64,000 nt of DNA from Candidatus Harpocratesius repetitus (GCA_021498095.1 JAIZWK010000001.1:3659450-3723449), one strand, 5' to 3'. Positions 1-8,997 are shown, counted from the stretch's first letter. Made by a program: numbers and translations. The notes: generated from the letters alone by a model not told the origin.

Positions 1-603
1 TCGAGTTTGTGAATCAAGTGCTGAAAAGGGTTCATCCATAACAATAAGATTGCTAGTAGGATTAATTGCAATAGCCCGACAGATGGCAATTTTTTGTTGC
101 ATTCCTCCAGAAATCTCTTTTGGTAAATAATCTTTATATTCTCGCATCCCAACTAAATCTAATAACCGTGAAACAACAACATCTTGCTCTTTTTTGGGAA
201 TATTTTTAATATTCAAACCAAACCGAATATTTTGTTCAATAGTCAACCACGGAAATAAGGAAAACTCTTGTGGAATATAACCGACTTTTCCTAAACTATT
301 TAAGGATTTATACTGTCTCTGTCTATTTTCCAAAGAATTTTTTTGCGTAGATTTATTTGGATTAAGTGAATATTGATTATATTCAGAAGATTCAGAAGAA
401 TTGGAAAGATATAAGATTTTTCCGTCAAATTTCTGATCAAATCCTGCCAGAATTCGTAATAAAGTGGTTTTCCCACAACCACTTGGACCAATTATTGAAA
501 GAAAATCCTGATCTTCGATTTTAAACAGAATATTTTTTAATACCAGGTTTTCTGAATGATTTGGTCGAGAGAAGGATTTCGATTTAATATCTATTGTAAA
601 CAT
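1..603 (-). CDS. ABC transporter ATP-binding protein, nitrate/sulfonate type (3' end outside window)
   Basis: Nucleotide-binding subunit that would energise import together with the permease encoded 14 bp upstream. Reading leftward from the ATG at 603, about 201 codons are open to the window edge, so the C-terminus is missing. Visible: Walker A GPSGCGKTT (residues ~39-47), Q-loop glutamine in YIPQEF (~112), signature ISGGMQQ (~164-170), Walker B LIVMDE (~187-191) and D-loop SALD. This order is typical of the SsuB/TauB/NrtD group. Odd: between Walker A and the Q-loop there are about 30 extra residues, Ser/Asn/Gln-rich (~68-102), compared with usual family spacing. The substrate cannot be told from the ATPase. 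Confidence 0.93.
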   Translation of the reverse strand, partial: MFTIDIKSKSFSRPNHSENLVLKNILFKIEDQDFLSIIGPSGCGKTTLLRILAGFDQKFDGKILYLSNSSESSEYNQYSLNPNKSTQKNSLENRQRQYKSLNSLGKVGYIPQEFSLFPWLTIEQNIRFGLNIKNIPKKEQDVVVSRLLDLVGMREYKDYLPKEISGGMQQKIAICRAIAINPTSNLIVMDEPFSALDSQTR

Positions 604-617
604 TTTGAACACACAGG

Positions 618-1421
618 TTAGTTTTCTGAATTATATTTCCAAGCCAATGAATACTTCTCAATTAAAAAAAAGATAAAATTGATCAACAAACCCACAATAG
701 CAATCATAAGCATACCTGCAACCATATGTGAGTAATAACCAATATTTTTCATATAATTTATAAAATAACCAATACCTGCACCAGATATACCCATCATTTC
801 AGCAGCAATCACACACATCCAACCAACACCTACAGCAACTTTTGTACCTGTTAGCATATTGGGAGTTATTGAAGGAAGAATTACATTCCAAATAACTTGA
901 ATTTTATTTGCTCCTAAAGATCGTGCAACATCTTGATAAACAACATTACTTTGTCTTACTCCATCATATACATTTTGAAAAAGTGGAAAAAACGCACCGA
1001 TAAAAATAATAAATGCATTAGAAGTAGTTGTTAATCCAAAAGTAATGATCGCAAAAGGGATCCATGCAATTGGAGGAATAGGGCGAATCATCTCAATAAT
1101 TGGTTGAAAAATATGATCTAAAAATGGTGTGAGTGCCAAAACAATTCCAAGTGGAACTGCAATAATCCAAGCATAAAAAACACCAATAAATACTCGAATA
1201 AGACTTGCAATTACATGAGTTAGAAGAGTTTGGCCATCTATTGGAGTATAAAGCAAAAGAAAGAATGATTTGAACGCTTCATGAGGATATGGAACAACTC
1301 GTGTTCCTTGAGTAAATAATTGAAGAATAATAACAAAGAAATACCATGAAGCAATAAATATTACGAATCCTGCGATATAATATAAAATAATCTTGAATTT
1401 ACTACGATTTTTTAGTTTCAT
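618..1421 (-). CDS. ABC transporter permease, SsuC/TauC-like
   Basis: Membrane subunit of an importer of the nitrate/sulfonate/taurine class. The 267-residue product has a short basic N-terminus, a first membrane segment at ~10-35, a periplasm-facing stretch (~36-60) and about five more hydrophobic segments. The EAA loop that docks onto the ATPase is recognisable around residues 160-190 (DVARSLGANKIQVIWNVILP). Length and topology match the BPD_transp_1 family. It lies between the RHH gene (16 bp upstream) and the ATPase (14 bp downstream), so the three are probably one transcript. The matching binding protein is encoded divergently at 2212. Substrate unknown. Confidence 0.92.
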   Translation of the reverse strand: MKLKNRSKFKIILYYIAGFVIFIASWYFFVIILQLFTQGTRVVPYPHEAFKSFFLLLYTPIDGQTLLTHVIASLIRVFIGVFYAWIIAVPLGIVLALTPFLDHIFQPIIEMIRPIPPIAWIPFAIITFGLTTTSNAFIIFIGAFFPLFQNVYDGVRQSNVVYQDVARSLGANKIQVIWNVILPSITPNMLTGTKVAVGVGWMCVIAAEMMGISGAGIGYFINYMKNIGYYSHMVAGMLMIAIVGLLINFIFFLIEKYSLAWKYNSEN

Positions 1422-1437
1422 TCCTTAAAACTTCCAG

Positions 1438-2079
1438 TTATTTTTCATTCGTTTTATCGTTTTGTGTGATTATCATATAAAAACTTTCGTTTCGAAGCGA
1501 GATTTGGCAATGACAATTAATTGGGGGTTTCTCCAGCACAGTTTTAAAATATTCACTCCAATAAATTCCATATGTTTTTTGATTAAAATGATAAAAAAAC
1601 GTTATTTCAAATTTCTTTGCATAAAATTCATCCGATTCGGTTTCATCTTGTGCTTTTATCTGAACCTTCCAAAAATAATTTCCTGCAATCCATATTTGCT
1701 TAATCGCGATAAGGATCTCATAAAGAGTTAAGCGATTAATCGGTCTATTATCATAAAACCATTCAATTAGTTCAATACAATTGTTGTTTTCTTGAGGTTC
1801 AGTTGGAATCTTATCGATATAGGAAAGAAAAGTAGTTCGTCCTACAGCTAACATATTGAAATCTGATCGCATTAAGTGCCAAAGTTGATATTCATCTAAA
1901 TTACTTTTTTTTAAATCATCTAGCATATGTACACGAATTTTTAAGAGTTTTAAAGCTTCTTCAATAACATTTGAAATTGTACCGTACTGAAGAGCCAATT
2001 GTTTTAGTGCTTCATAAGTCGAATCGGAAACAGTTGTATGAAGATGTTTTTTTTTTATAGAATTTGTGGATGATGGCAT
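1438..2079 (-). CDS. Ribbon-helix-helix regulator-like protein, first gene of the ABC operon
   Basis: A 213-residue protein. The N-terminus (about 12-50) reads as a ribbon-helix-helix DNA-binding unit: a short strand LHTTVSDSTYEAL, then helix LKQLALQYG, turn TISN and helix VIEEALKLLK. The remaining ~160 residues are unrecognised, rich in aromatic residues (WFYDNRP, NYFWKVQ), and could be a sensor or oligomerisation domain. It is the first gene before the permease and ATPase and is divergent from the binding-protein gene across a 132-bp region holding inverted repeats. Local repression or activation of this transporter is the natural inference. Family and function assignment is from pattern only. 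Confidence 0.6.
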   Translation of the reverse strand: MPSSTNSIKKKHLHTTVSDSTYEALKQLALQYGTISNVIEEALKLLKIRVHMLDDLKKSNLDEYQLWHLMRSDFNMLAVGRTTFLSYIDKIPTEPQENNNCIELIEWFYDNRPINRLTLYEILIAIKQIWIAGNYFWKVQIKAQDETESDEFYAKKFEITFFYHFNQKTYGIYWSEYFKTVLEKPPINCHCQISLRNESFYMIITQNDKTNEK

Positions 2080-2084
2080 ATTAA

Positions 2085-2192
2085 TCGATATAATTTCAAA
2101 TTATTTTCAAGAATATATAACATTTTTGTTTTTCATGTATTTATGTGAACACAATGGTTCAAATATGCTCAACACCATCATTATTATATCGA
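2085..2192. promoter_or_regulatory. Divergent regulatory region with paired inverted repeats
   Basis: The gap between the RHH gene (start 2079) and the binding-protein gene (start 2212) carries TCGATATAAT at 2085-2094 and its exact reverse complement ATTATATCGA at 2183-2192. Each lies close to one of the two starts. Between them, at 2146-2161, is a perfect 5-bp-arm repeat, TGAAC-6-GTTCA. The symmetric placement suggests operators or paired TATA elements for the two promoters, read by the adjacent RHH protein. Function is inferred. Confidence 0.45.
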
Positions 2193-2211
2193 AAAAAAGA
2201 AGTGTTTTAAA

Positions 2212-3219
2212 ATGATTTCACGAAAAAGTATGGTTTTTCTCATCTTGGGAATCGTAATGGTTGCAGGAATTGGCATCGGAATTTACTATTATGATCAAAA
2301 CAATGCCGATGTGCGTATTGGTTATTTAGAAGGAGATCTTCACCAACTTGCTTTTTATGTTGCGCGCGAACAAGGATTGTATCAGCAAGAAAATATCAAA
2401 ATTCAAAGCGTTGCATTTAGTAATGGTGGGGATGTAATGACTGCATTTGAAGCATCTAACCGTGGCATTGACATGGCGTATTTTGGTTTCGCACCTGCAC
2501 TTTTTCATCGATTTACAAATCAAGCAGCAAATATTACCATTTTGGCTGGTGTAAATGTTAATGGGTCAGCACTGATTGTTAAAAATGATCCTAATATCCA
2601 AACAGGAGAAGATCTAAAAGGTTTAACGATTGCAGTGCCTTCAAGACATAATATGCAAGATTTCATTTTGAGTATGATTTTAAATCAATCTGGGTTAACT
2701 TATGCAGATATTAATTTAACCGTGGGAATGGCACCATCGAATATGGTGCTAGCATTACAAGAAGGCTCAATTGATGGATATATTGCATGGGAACCTTATT
2801 GTATTAAAGGTACTGAAAACAATATTGGGAAATACTTATATAGAAGTAGCGATGTTTGGCCAAATCATCCTTGTTGTATTATTGCATCATATAATGATTT
2901 TCTAAATTCTGATATTAGCACAGTTAAAAAAGTTTTAAAAGTGCATAAAGAAGCCACTGAATGGATTTTAAATAATTGGAATGAAGCTAAACAGATTGCA
3001 ATGGATAAAATGAATTTATCCGAAGAACAAGCAGCTCTTGCAATGGCAAATATAGGTTATGTATATCAAATGGATCTCGCACAAATGGAATTATTTGTGC
3101 AAAAATTGGTAAATTTAAATGATTTGATCAGTTTAGATTCACCAAATATTCCAAGTGGATCAACTACTACAACTTTTATTAAATGGTTTGTCGATCCATC
3201 GATATTAGCATCTGTATAA
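2212..3219 (+). CDS. ABC transporter substrate-binding protein, NMT1/SsuA/NrtA-like
   Basis: A 335-residue extracellular solute receptor. A basic start (MISRKS) and one hydrophobic segment (~8-27) look like a membrane anchor, as usual for archaeal binding proteins. The mature part opens with the family pattern VRIGYLEGDLHQLAFYVA and EQGLYQQENI, followed by GGDVMTAFEASNRGIDMAYFG. Later come IAVPSRHNMQDF, SIDGYIAWEPY and HPCCIIASYNDF, all typical of NMT1/nitrate/sulfonate-type receptors. It is transcribed away from the permease/ATPase operon. Ligand could be an aliphatic sulfonate, a pyrimidine-like compound or an anion; the sequence does not decide. Confidence 0.9.
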   Translation: MISRKSMVFLILGIVMVAGIGIGIYYYDQNNADVRIGYLEGDLHQLAFYVAREQGLYQQENIKIQSVAFSNGGDVMTAFEASNRGIDMAYFGFAPALFHRFTNQAANITILAGVNVNGSALIVKNDPNIQTGEDLKGLTIAVPSRHNMQDFILSMILNQSGLTYADINLTVGMAPSNMVLALQEGSIDGYIAWEPYCIKGTENNIGKYLYRSSDVWPNHPCCIIASYNDFLNSDISTVKKVLKVHKEATEWILNNWNEAKQIAMDKMNLSEEQAALAMANIGYVYQMDLAQMELFVQKLVNLNDLISLDSPNIPSGSTTTTFIKWFVDPSILASV

Positions 3220-3386
3220 ATCATTTTTTATTATTTTTCGTATTTTCAATTTATTTTCTAATTTTTCATCATTTTTGTAGTGTTAATATTCAATAATGGG
3301 TCAATCATTTAAGATCTTTCCAAATATGAACGATATTGAAAGATAACTTTAATATTCTTCAAACCTAAAAGATTACTAGAAAAAAA

Positions 3387-3839
3387 ATGGGAATCTTAGT
3401 AACAGGGATTATTTTCAAAGGGACCATATTAGTCGACAAAAAGTTCTATCCAGAGGAAGGGTTTATCTCAGAAGAAATGCTTGGTGATTTATTTAACGGA
3501 ATCTTTAATTTTGTTAATCAAACGTTTCATGATGATTTGAATAAATTTTCGATCGGAAATTTCCCTATTTTGTTAATTTCTCGAAAACTTCCTTCAATTG
3601 GAGAACAAGCTTCAAATGATCCCCCAATTCTTATCTTTAGTATTATTGAAAAGGATACAAACGAAAAACCCGTAATTGATGCAATGAATTCAACCTTAGA
3701 TCAATTTTTTAATAGATATAGCAATTTTGATATTAAATCTTTAAAAATTAAAAAATTCAAAAAATTCGCAAAAAGAATGGAAGAAATCTTTAGTGATTTA
3801 GCTTTAAAATTAGAGGATCGTTTTAAAGCGCTCTACTAA
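3387..3839 (+). CDS. Small protein with possible longin/roadblock-like fold
   Basis: A 150-residue protein I cannot place in a named family. Its secondary-structure rhythm suggests a longin or roadblock fold. An N-terminal hairpin (ILVTGIIFKGTILVDKKFYP, ~3-22) is followed by a helix (~28-48), then strands FPILLISRKL (~59-68) and PPILIFSIIEK (~78-88), then two helices ending in a basic Lys-rich stretch. Such stand-alone platforms for small GTPases are common in Asgard genomes. It converges on the GNAT-like gene and the two 3' ends overlap by 30 bp. Fold assignment is inference; no catalytic motif is visible. Confidence 0.45.
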   Translation: MGILVTGIIFKGTILVDKKFYPEEGFISEEMLGDLFNGIFNFVNQTFHDDLNKFSIGNFPILLISRKLPSIGEQASNDPPILIFSIIEKDTNEKPVIDAMNSTLDQFFNRYSNFDIKSLKIKKFKKFAKRMEEIFSDLALKLEDRFKALY

Positions 3840-5108
3840 GATTTTCCCTGTAATTTTTTCTTCATCCAGCACTTCAATTTTAGGATCCCATGTTAAACCT
3901 TGAATTCGACAGTCATGCCAGAATATTTTGAAAGCTGAATGATAATGATGCAAAAATTCAAAGTAGGGTTGAAGTGAAATATGTTGCCAGCGTGAAAATA
4001 AACATACTCTGATTCTTTTGTTTACATACTTAATATCATAAATACAAATAGGTGCAAATCCATTCTCAAGTAATATTTTCATTAGTGTTAAATTTGCTAT
4101 CATGGATTCTTCCTTTGAAAAATCAGATATTTGTAAAGTTACATTAATAGACTTCATTCGATTTTCGATCAATTCCAAAAAATTTAACGATTCTACAGAT
4201 TCTATGGCAATAGCTAGGTGATCTTTATCGGGTGCAGCTAATTCAGAATAAAAGAAGGCATTTTCTATGCTATGTCGAATGATTTTCGCAGATTTAAAGT
4301 CACCAAAAATTTTCAGATATGGTTTTATTACCGTCCAGCTGTACTTTCGATTTTCAAACTTAATGTAATGATCTTCTGTAATATCGATAGAATGGAATAC
4401 AGGTTCGAGATCAGGCCGAAATTCTGTTTGAAATATTTGAAATCCTTTTATTTTAGCGATATTTGGAAGAAAAATCTTCTTTTTAATGATTTTATCTAAA
4501 GTTGGCCAAGCATCGTAGAAAAGTCCAAATTCTAAAAGAAAATTACCTTGTTCATCTTTATTTGCGATATAATGAGATAAAAATCCTTTGGGATATGCAA
4601 CATTTACAATTTTTCCTTGAGCATTCGGCATCTTGCCTCTTTGAACTTGAAGTTGAGTTGTTGCAGATGCCATACGAGCAGAGAGATAAAAAGGATTACC
4701 TTGACGAAGAAAATAATACGCAAATTCTCTAATTCGTCTAGCTTCAACAGATTGATAACCCATTTTTCTATATTTTTTAGAAATTAAGGACAATCCCAAT
4801 TCAATATAATCAACATTTCTCTCATGAAAAAGATAAAGTGCGATTGTTCCGATCATATCTTTCTTTTTTTCATGATAAAAAACACATAAAATCATACCAG
4901 AATCAAAATTGACAGTGCCGGGAAAAAAATCGTATGTGTCTTCTATTAATTTCATAACATCTTTCTTAATTTTTTTTAGAGCTTCTTCTTCAGATGAGAA
5001 AATCGGCTCATAATCATAAGCATGACCATTAATTATATCAATTATATGAAGGTTTTTGTGCTTTTCCTTACGAATTTGATGTAATGCCTCTATTGACCAT
5101 TCTTTCAT
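3810..5108 (-). CDS. GNAT-like acetyltransferase domain protein
   Basis: A 432-residue soluble protein. Residues ~50-160 resemble a GNAT N-acyltransferase: strands MILCVFYHEKKKDMIGTIAL and YIELGLSLISKK, then an acetyl-CoA-loop-like KKYRKMGYQSVEARRI, a degenerate form of the usual RxxGxG/A. The C-terminal ~220 residues contain a second alpha/beta region (LNFLELIENRMKSINVTL; NGFAPICIYDIKYVNKRIR) that could be another degenerate GNAT half. It stands alone on its strand, with the 289-bp repeat element starting about 100 bp upstream of its ATG. Substrate unknown. Confidence 0.5.
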   Translation of the reverse strand: MKEWSIEALHQIRKEKHKNLHIIDIINGHAYDYEPIFSSEEEALKKIKKDVMKLIEDTYDFFPGTVNFDSGMILCVFYHEKKKDMIGTIALYLFHERNVDYIELGLSLISKKYRKMGYQSVEARRIREFAYYFLRQGNPFYLSARMASATTQLQVQRGKMPNAQGKIVNVAYPKGFLSHYIANKDEQGNFLLEFGLFYDAWPTLDKIIKKKIFLPNIAKIKGFQIFQTEFRPDLEPVFHSIDITEDHYIKFENRKYSWTVIKPYLKIFGDFKSAKIIRHSIENAFFYSELAAPDKDHLAIAIESVESLNFLELIENRMKSINVTLQISDFSKEESMIANLTLMKILLENGFAPICIYDIKYVNKRIRVCLFSRWQHISLQPYFEFLHHYHSAFKIFWHDCRIQGLTWDPKIEVLDEEKITGKILVERFKTIL

Positions 5109-5203
5109 TAAAACCTAAAAAGTTAGAAAAGTTTTAAAAGATTTAGGTCTATAACTGGTGCAATTCTAATAATTTATTAAAATAATAAGAAAAATGAAGA
5201 TAA

Positions 5204-5492
5204 GAGCTTTTATCAACATTTGATAGATTGATAAAAAAATAAAAATCATGCATAATTTACGCATTTACCAACATTCCATCCAAATTTGAAATTTGTCGAT
5301 CAGAAATTTAGAACTTTTTTTATCAAATTCAACTATAATATGATTAAAAATAGTCAAAAATCGACCCATAATTATATTTTTTAAAGTTCATTTTTGCCGA
5401 CTGAAATAATTCTTGGATAGAATTGATTATTGTCGGAAAATGAAAGATTAAAATGGCAATTCAGTCAAAAATAAAGAAGTTGCTAGAACCTC
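5204..5492 (-). mobile_element. MITE-like 289-bp noncoding repeat, copy A
   Basis: This noncoding stretch is the reverse complement of 61014-61302. Aligned by eye, both copies are exactly 289 nt with 13 substitutions and no indel. Ends are imperfect inverted repeats: GAGCTTTTATCAAC against GAGGTTCTAGCAAC, 11 of 14 matching. This copy is flanked by the direct repeat ATAA (5200-5203 and 5493-5496). A 67-nt core (5382-5448) is identical in both copies and folds into a hairpin. No transposase is nearby, so it would be non-autonomous. It fills most of the 415-bp gap between the GNAT-like gene and the 7-TM gene. An RNA gene is an alternative reading. Strand is given relative to copy B. Confidence 0.8.
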
Positions 5493-5523
5493 ATAAAAGA
5501 CAAAAAAGTATAAAAAAATAATT

Positions 5524-6318
5524 TTAGTCGTTTTCAGGTTCTTTTCTTAAACCAAAGGCCAGAAAAAGAGCACCAGGGATTGTAAATAATAATTGGAACC
5601 ATAATCCAATATTACGAGCAACAACAGATGATCCAAAGGTATTAGCAATAAAAGCACCAATTAATTGAAGATCAAAAAACAGAATTCCAATTATATTTCG
5701 GAGATATTTCTTGCTATATTTATTTTTACCCATTTTTTTAGTAATTTTAGTTGAGTAATACAAGATAAAAATAAAAACAATCTGGGACATGATTATAAAA
5801 TATCCTCCTAAATATATATTATAATAAGGAACTATCGAACTCTGATTTGGAGAAGGATGTTCTGCCCAAGTAATTCCTAAAATAGATTCTCCGCCAATAT
5901 TAAAGGGAATAAAACCAATTATAAATATACCTATTAAAATTAAGGCATAAAGAAGAACAACTATTAATTGACGTTTTTTATTGAATATTTTAGTTGAGAA
6001 AAACAATATTAAATTAAAATTTAACAAATGAATTCCTGCAATTGTTGTTAAATATAATGTTATTAAGTTCAATACGGAAAAAATAACTACATCTTGAGAA
6101 TTTTCAAATGATAATACACCCAATAATTCTAATAATCGATAAATGAAGTTGACAGTTAATCCTAACGCAGTAAAAATAAAATATAACGATAGGGATATTG
6201 CTAATCTATTTCGATTTCGATGAAGAAGCATAATACTTATTCCTAAAAAAATCAGAATAATAATTCCACCAATAACTAAACTTTGGATTGCTGGTGATTC
6301 TGCTGTTTGAACTAGCAT
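5524..6318 (-). CDS. Seven-transmembrane protein of unknown function
   Basis: A polytopic membrane protein, about 264 residues from the ATG at 6318. A TTG 66 bp further upstream would add a charged, unlikely leader. About seven hydrophobic segments alternate with short basic loops (LLHRNRNRLA, KKRQ, KITKKMGKNKYSKKY), so the basic loops probably face the cytoplasm. The outside loop after the fourth or fifth segment holds NIGGESILGITWAEHPSPNQS. No transporter signature, haem-ligand pattern or enzyme motif is seen. It sits alone between the MITE-like repeat and larB, all on minus, with over 170 bp separating it from larB. Confidence 0.6.
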   Translation of the reverse strand: MLVQTAESPAIQSLVIGGIIILIFLGISIMLLHRNRNRLAISLSLYFIFTALGLTVNFIYRLLELLGVLSFENSQDVVIFSVLNLITLYLTTIAGIHLLNFNLILFFSTKIFNKKRQLIVVLLYALILIGIFIIGFIPFNIGGESILGITWAEHPSPNQSSIVPYYNIYLGGYFIIMSQIVFIFILYYSTKITKKMGKNKYSKKYLRNIIGILFFDLQLIGAFIANTFGSSVVARNIGLWFQLLFTIPGALFLAFGLRKEPEND

Positions 6319-6499
6319 ATTATAATCTTGTATGTATGAGAATTTAAAATCTCTTATTTGCCCAAATTTGTATAGATATCTCAATTTTTGGGTACAGCTG
6401 AATATTCCTTAATCTTCTTTTTATTCTTTGGAAATAAAAGAATAAGAAAATTCCATAAAAAATAGAATTTTGTCCATATTCAAGCCTATATTTCTTTAA

Positions 6500-7291
6500 T
6501 TATACACTTTTATTTTTAAAACATTGATTCAAAATAAGACTAGCATAAACAGCAGCACCAAATCCATTATCAATATTAACAACAGCTAATCCAGGAGAAC
6601 ATGATTGTAACATTGTAGTAAGGGCACCTATGCCTTTTTCTCCTAAACCATATCCCGTTGATGTAGGAACACCAATCACAGGCACATCTACAAGCGATGC
6701 AACCACTCCAGGCAGAGTACCTTCCATACCAGCAACACATATTATTACATTTACATTTTTTGAAATCATTTCAATTAAAGGAGGAAAAATGCGATGCATT
6801 CCTGCAATCCCAATATCATACGAAGTAAAGGACGAATAACCCATATAATGCAAGATCAGCCGTGCTTCTTCGGCCACTTGTCGATCTGATGAACCTGCGG
6901 TAATAATTCCAACTAAACCTTCATGTTTGGGAATAGAATAGGAATCTTCGATTATCAATGCAATGCGACCTTCTGGATGTGGATAATAATCAACTCCAAC
7001 TAAATTTGAAAAATTTTCTTCAAGAATTTTATATTGTGAAGAGGCTACCCGCGATAAGAGTGCAAAATGATTATTTTCCAATATTCGTTTTGTGATTTTA
7101 ATCAAAGTTTGATCATCTTTAGTTTCTGAGAAAATAACTTCAGGAATACCAGTGCGGTGATGACGACGAAGATCTAATTGTGCCAAATTATCCAGATTCT
7201 CAATATAATCTAATTTGATCGTTTTTTCTGCATCTGTAATATTTACAATTCCTTTCTTTACTTGCTCAAGAATTTCCCGTAAGGATGCCAT
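6500..7291 (-). CDS. larB: Pyridinium-3,5-biscarboxylic acid mononucleotide synthase-like protein (LarB)
   Basis: LarB carboxylates and hydrolyses nicotinic acid adenine dinucleotide in the first step of nickel-pincer nucleotide synthesis, the cofactor of lactate racemase and relatives. The 263-residue product has the family N-terminus (LDLRRHHRTGIPEVIFSETK, ~39-58) and the PurE-like core: IITAGSSDRQVAEEA (~129-143), YDIGIAGMHR, VAGMEGTLPGVVASLVDVPVIGVPTS and the glycine-rich GYGLGEKGIGALTTM. Length is normal. The partners LarC and LarE are not in the window. The old alternative label, AIR carboxylase, fits less well because of the long N-terminal domain. Confidence 0.9.
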   Translation of the reverse strand: MASLREILEQVKKGIVNITDAEKTIKLDYIENLDNLAQLDLRRHHRTGIPEVIFSETKDDQTLIKITKRILENNHFALLSRVASSQYKILEENFSNLVGVDYYPHPEGRIALIIEDSYSIPKHEGLVGIITAGSSDRQVAEEARLILHYMGYSSFTSYDIGIAGMHRIFPPLIEMISKNVNVIICVAGMEGTLPGVVASLVDVPVIGVPTSTGYGLGEKGIGALTTMLQSCSPGLAVVNIDNGFGAAVYASLILNQCFKNKSV

Positions 7292-7401
7292 TATGATTCA
7301 AAAATCTTGTGTAGAAATTAAATATATTTAAAATAAGTAATAATTCAAAAAAAGAAAAGAAATGGTAATACTTCTGCAAATTTCATAATATCTATATTTG
7401 A

Positions 7402-8733
7402 TCACTCAAATTTTGAAAGAAAATGAGAATCACTAGAAGAATTAACTTTTACTGGAACCCGAAAAACTGTGGAGTTGATAACAGATTCAGGGAAGAATCG
7501 CAAATATTTGGTTAATGCACTTAATGTATGTTGTGTATAATCATTTCGCATGGTCATATTATCTGAATACTCAAAACTGTGTCGAAATCCCCCAAAAGCT
7601 CGTTCAGGATGTGTTAAATTCATTGCCTTACATTGATCATATCGCATTTGTAGTGATAGAACCCATTCAATCCCAATCCGCATTCTATATTCGTAATTTG
7701 CCATTCTTGTCGTATCATTCGCCATTTTTGCAGCTGCGTAACAATCCCCAAGTCCTTCTAATGTTGATGAAACAGCAACACTTCGACTAATGCAACCAAG
7801 TAAGTTATTTCCAAATTTATCATAGTATTCAAAAATATTTTGGCTTTTTAGTCGATGATCAATCATCTTAAATGCAAAATCAGCATAAGTATAGTTTCCA
7901 GTGATTTGGTATAATTCTGAAAAAGCAGAAGTACTCCAAGGGATAAAAGGAGTATTTTCTGATGCATAATAATCAAAATTATCTAAATTATTGTAATATA
8001 CATAAGCTTTTTGTAAGGCAGTTAAATACTTATTATCTCCTGTTAATTTATAAACAAGGGTTAAACCCAGTAGACTTTCTGAAGGATAAAAAGGATTATC
8101 TTCCCCTCCATTTACGATTCCGTTGTAAATATACATAGAACGAATTTTTCCATTGCTTTCTTGCATCCAAAGAAGAAAATTACTTAATTTACTAATATAA
8201 GTATCATAACGAGGATCTCCAGTTAGCTGTCTATATTGGGTTAAAGCCATTAATGCTAGTGCTGGTCCACCGGAAGATGAAGAATATTGGTAAAAGAAAT
8301 ATCCAATGCTAGAATCGTTTTCAAATGTGGTGAAATATTTCAAACCCCAATCAATGGTTTTGCGAACTGCTTTCAAAAGCTCAGGATAAGGATTATGTTG
8401 GTAATAATAAATCATTGAGTAAACCGATCCCCAATGTCGAAGATAAGAATATGATGAACTGTAAGAATCTTTATCAAGATAATAAATATATCGATATGAA
8501 CCATCAGATCGAACAATTCGGATAAACCAATCACTGGCCCATTCTGCTGCATTTTCAACGGTTAGTTCTTGAGCATTTATAGGATATTCCCAATTAGAAT
8601 CTATTAAAGTATATTGCTCTAAATAGCTATAAGTATAGCTACCAGCAAAACCCAAAATTATTAAAAAAGTTGCAATCTGATATTTTCGAGTTTTTATGAA
8701 ATGTATAAATCCATGCAATTTCTTTTTCACCAT
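7402..8733 (-). CDS. Exported or membrane-anchored six-hairpin (alpha/alpha-barrel) protein
   Basis: A 443-residue protein. A basic N-terminus and one hydrophobic segment (~15-35) form a signal anchor, leaving the rest outside the cell. The body repeats helical hairpins typical of (alpha/alpha)6 toroid glycosidase-like folds: SYLRHWGSVYSMIYYYQ, GGPALALMALTQYRQLTGDPRYDTY, SESLLGLTLVYKLTGDNKY, SAFSELYQITGNYTYADFA. The recurring pattern 'Y..TGD..Y' is characteristic of the superfamily. Abundant Tyr, Asn and Ser and several N-x-S/T sequons suit a surface glycoprotein. Likely roles are carbohydrate epimerisation or hydrolysis; no confident catalytic acid can be named. Confidence 0.6.
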   Translation of the reverse strand: MVKKKLHGFIHFIKTRKYQIATFLIILGFAGSYTYSYLEQYTLIDSNWEYPINAQELTVENAAEWASDWFIRIVRSDGSYRYIYYLDKDSYSSSYSYLRHWGSVYSMIYYYQHNPYPELLKAVRKTIDWGLKYFTTFENDSSIGYFFYQYSSSSGGPALALMALTQYRQLTGDPRYDTYISKLSNFLLWMQESNGKIRSMYIYNGIVNGGEDNPFYPSESLLGLTLVYKLTGDNKYLTALQKAYVYYNNLDNFDYYASENTPFIPWSTSAFSELYQITGNYTYADFAFKMIDHRLKSQNIFEYYDKFGNNLLGCISRSVAVSSTLEGLGDCYAAAKMANDTTRMANYEYRMRIGIEWVLSLQMRYDQCKAMNLTHPERAFGGFRHSFEYSDNMTMRNDYTQHTLSALTKYLRFFPESVINSTVFRVPVKVNSSSDSHFLSKFE

Positions 8734-8997
8734 ATATGTTCTCTTTCAATTAACTTTTTAAAATTTTTGCATGATAAAGGAATTTTTTTCTGTTTTATTT
8801 AATATAAAGCTTGTTTATTTAAATAAAATAAAATCTACATAAACTCTATATATCGAACTGTAATCTACATAAAGTTTTGGAACTTTTAAGGACATTTTTT
8901 CACATGAAATAAAATCTCATTAAGCTGTTAATGTTTTTTTGAGAGAAATGCGAACTATAAGATAAAATATATATTTGAAGACATTTATTTGAAATTA

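Noticed and set aside
5109..5523. Missed small gene in the gap before the 7-TM gene
   Set aside because: All frames are broken by frequent stops, and the two repeat copies differ without codon-position bias or frame preservation.
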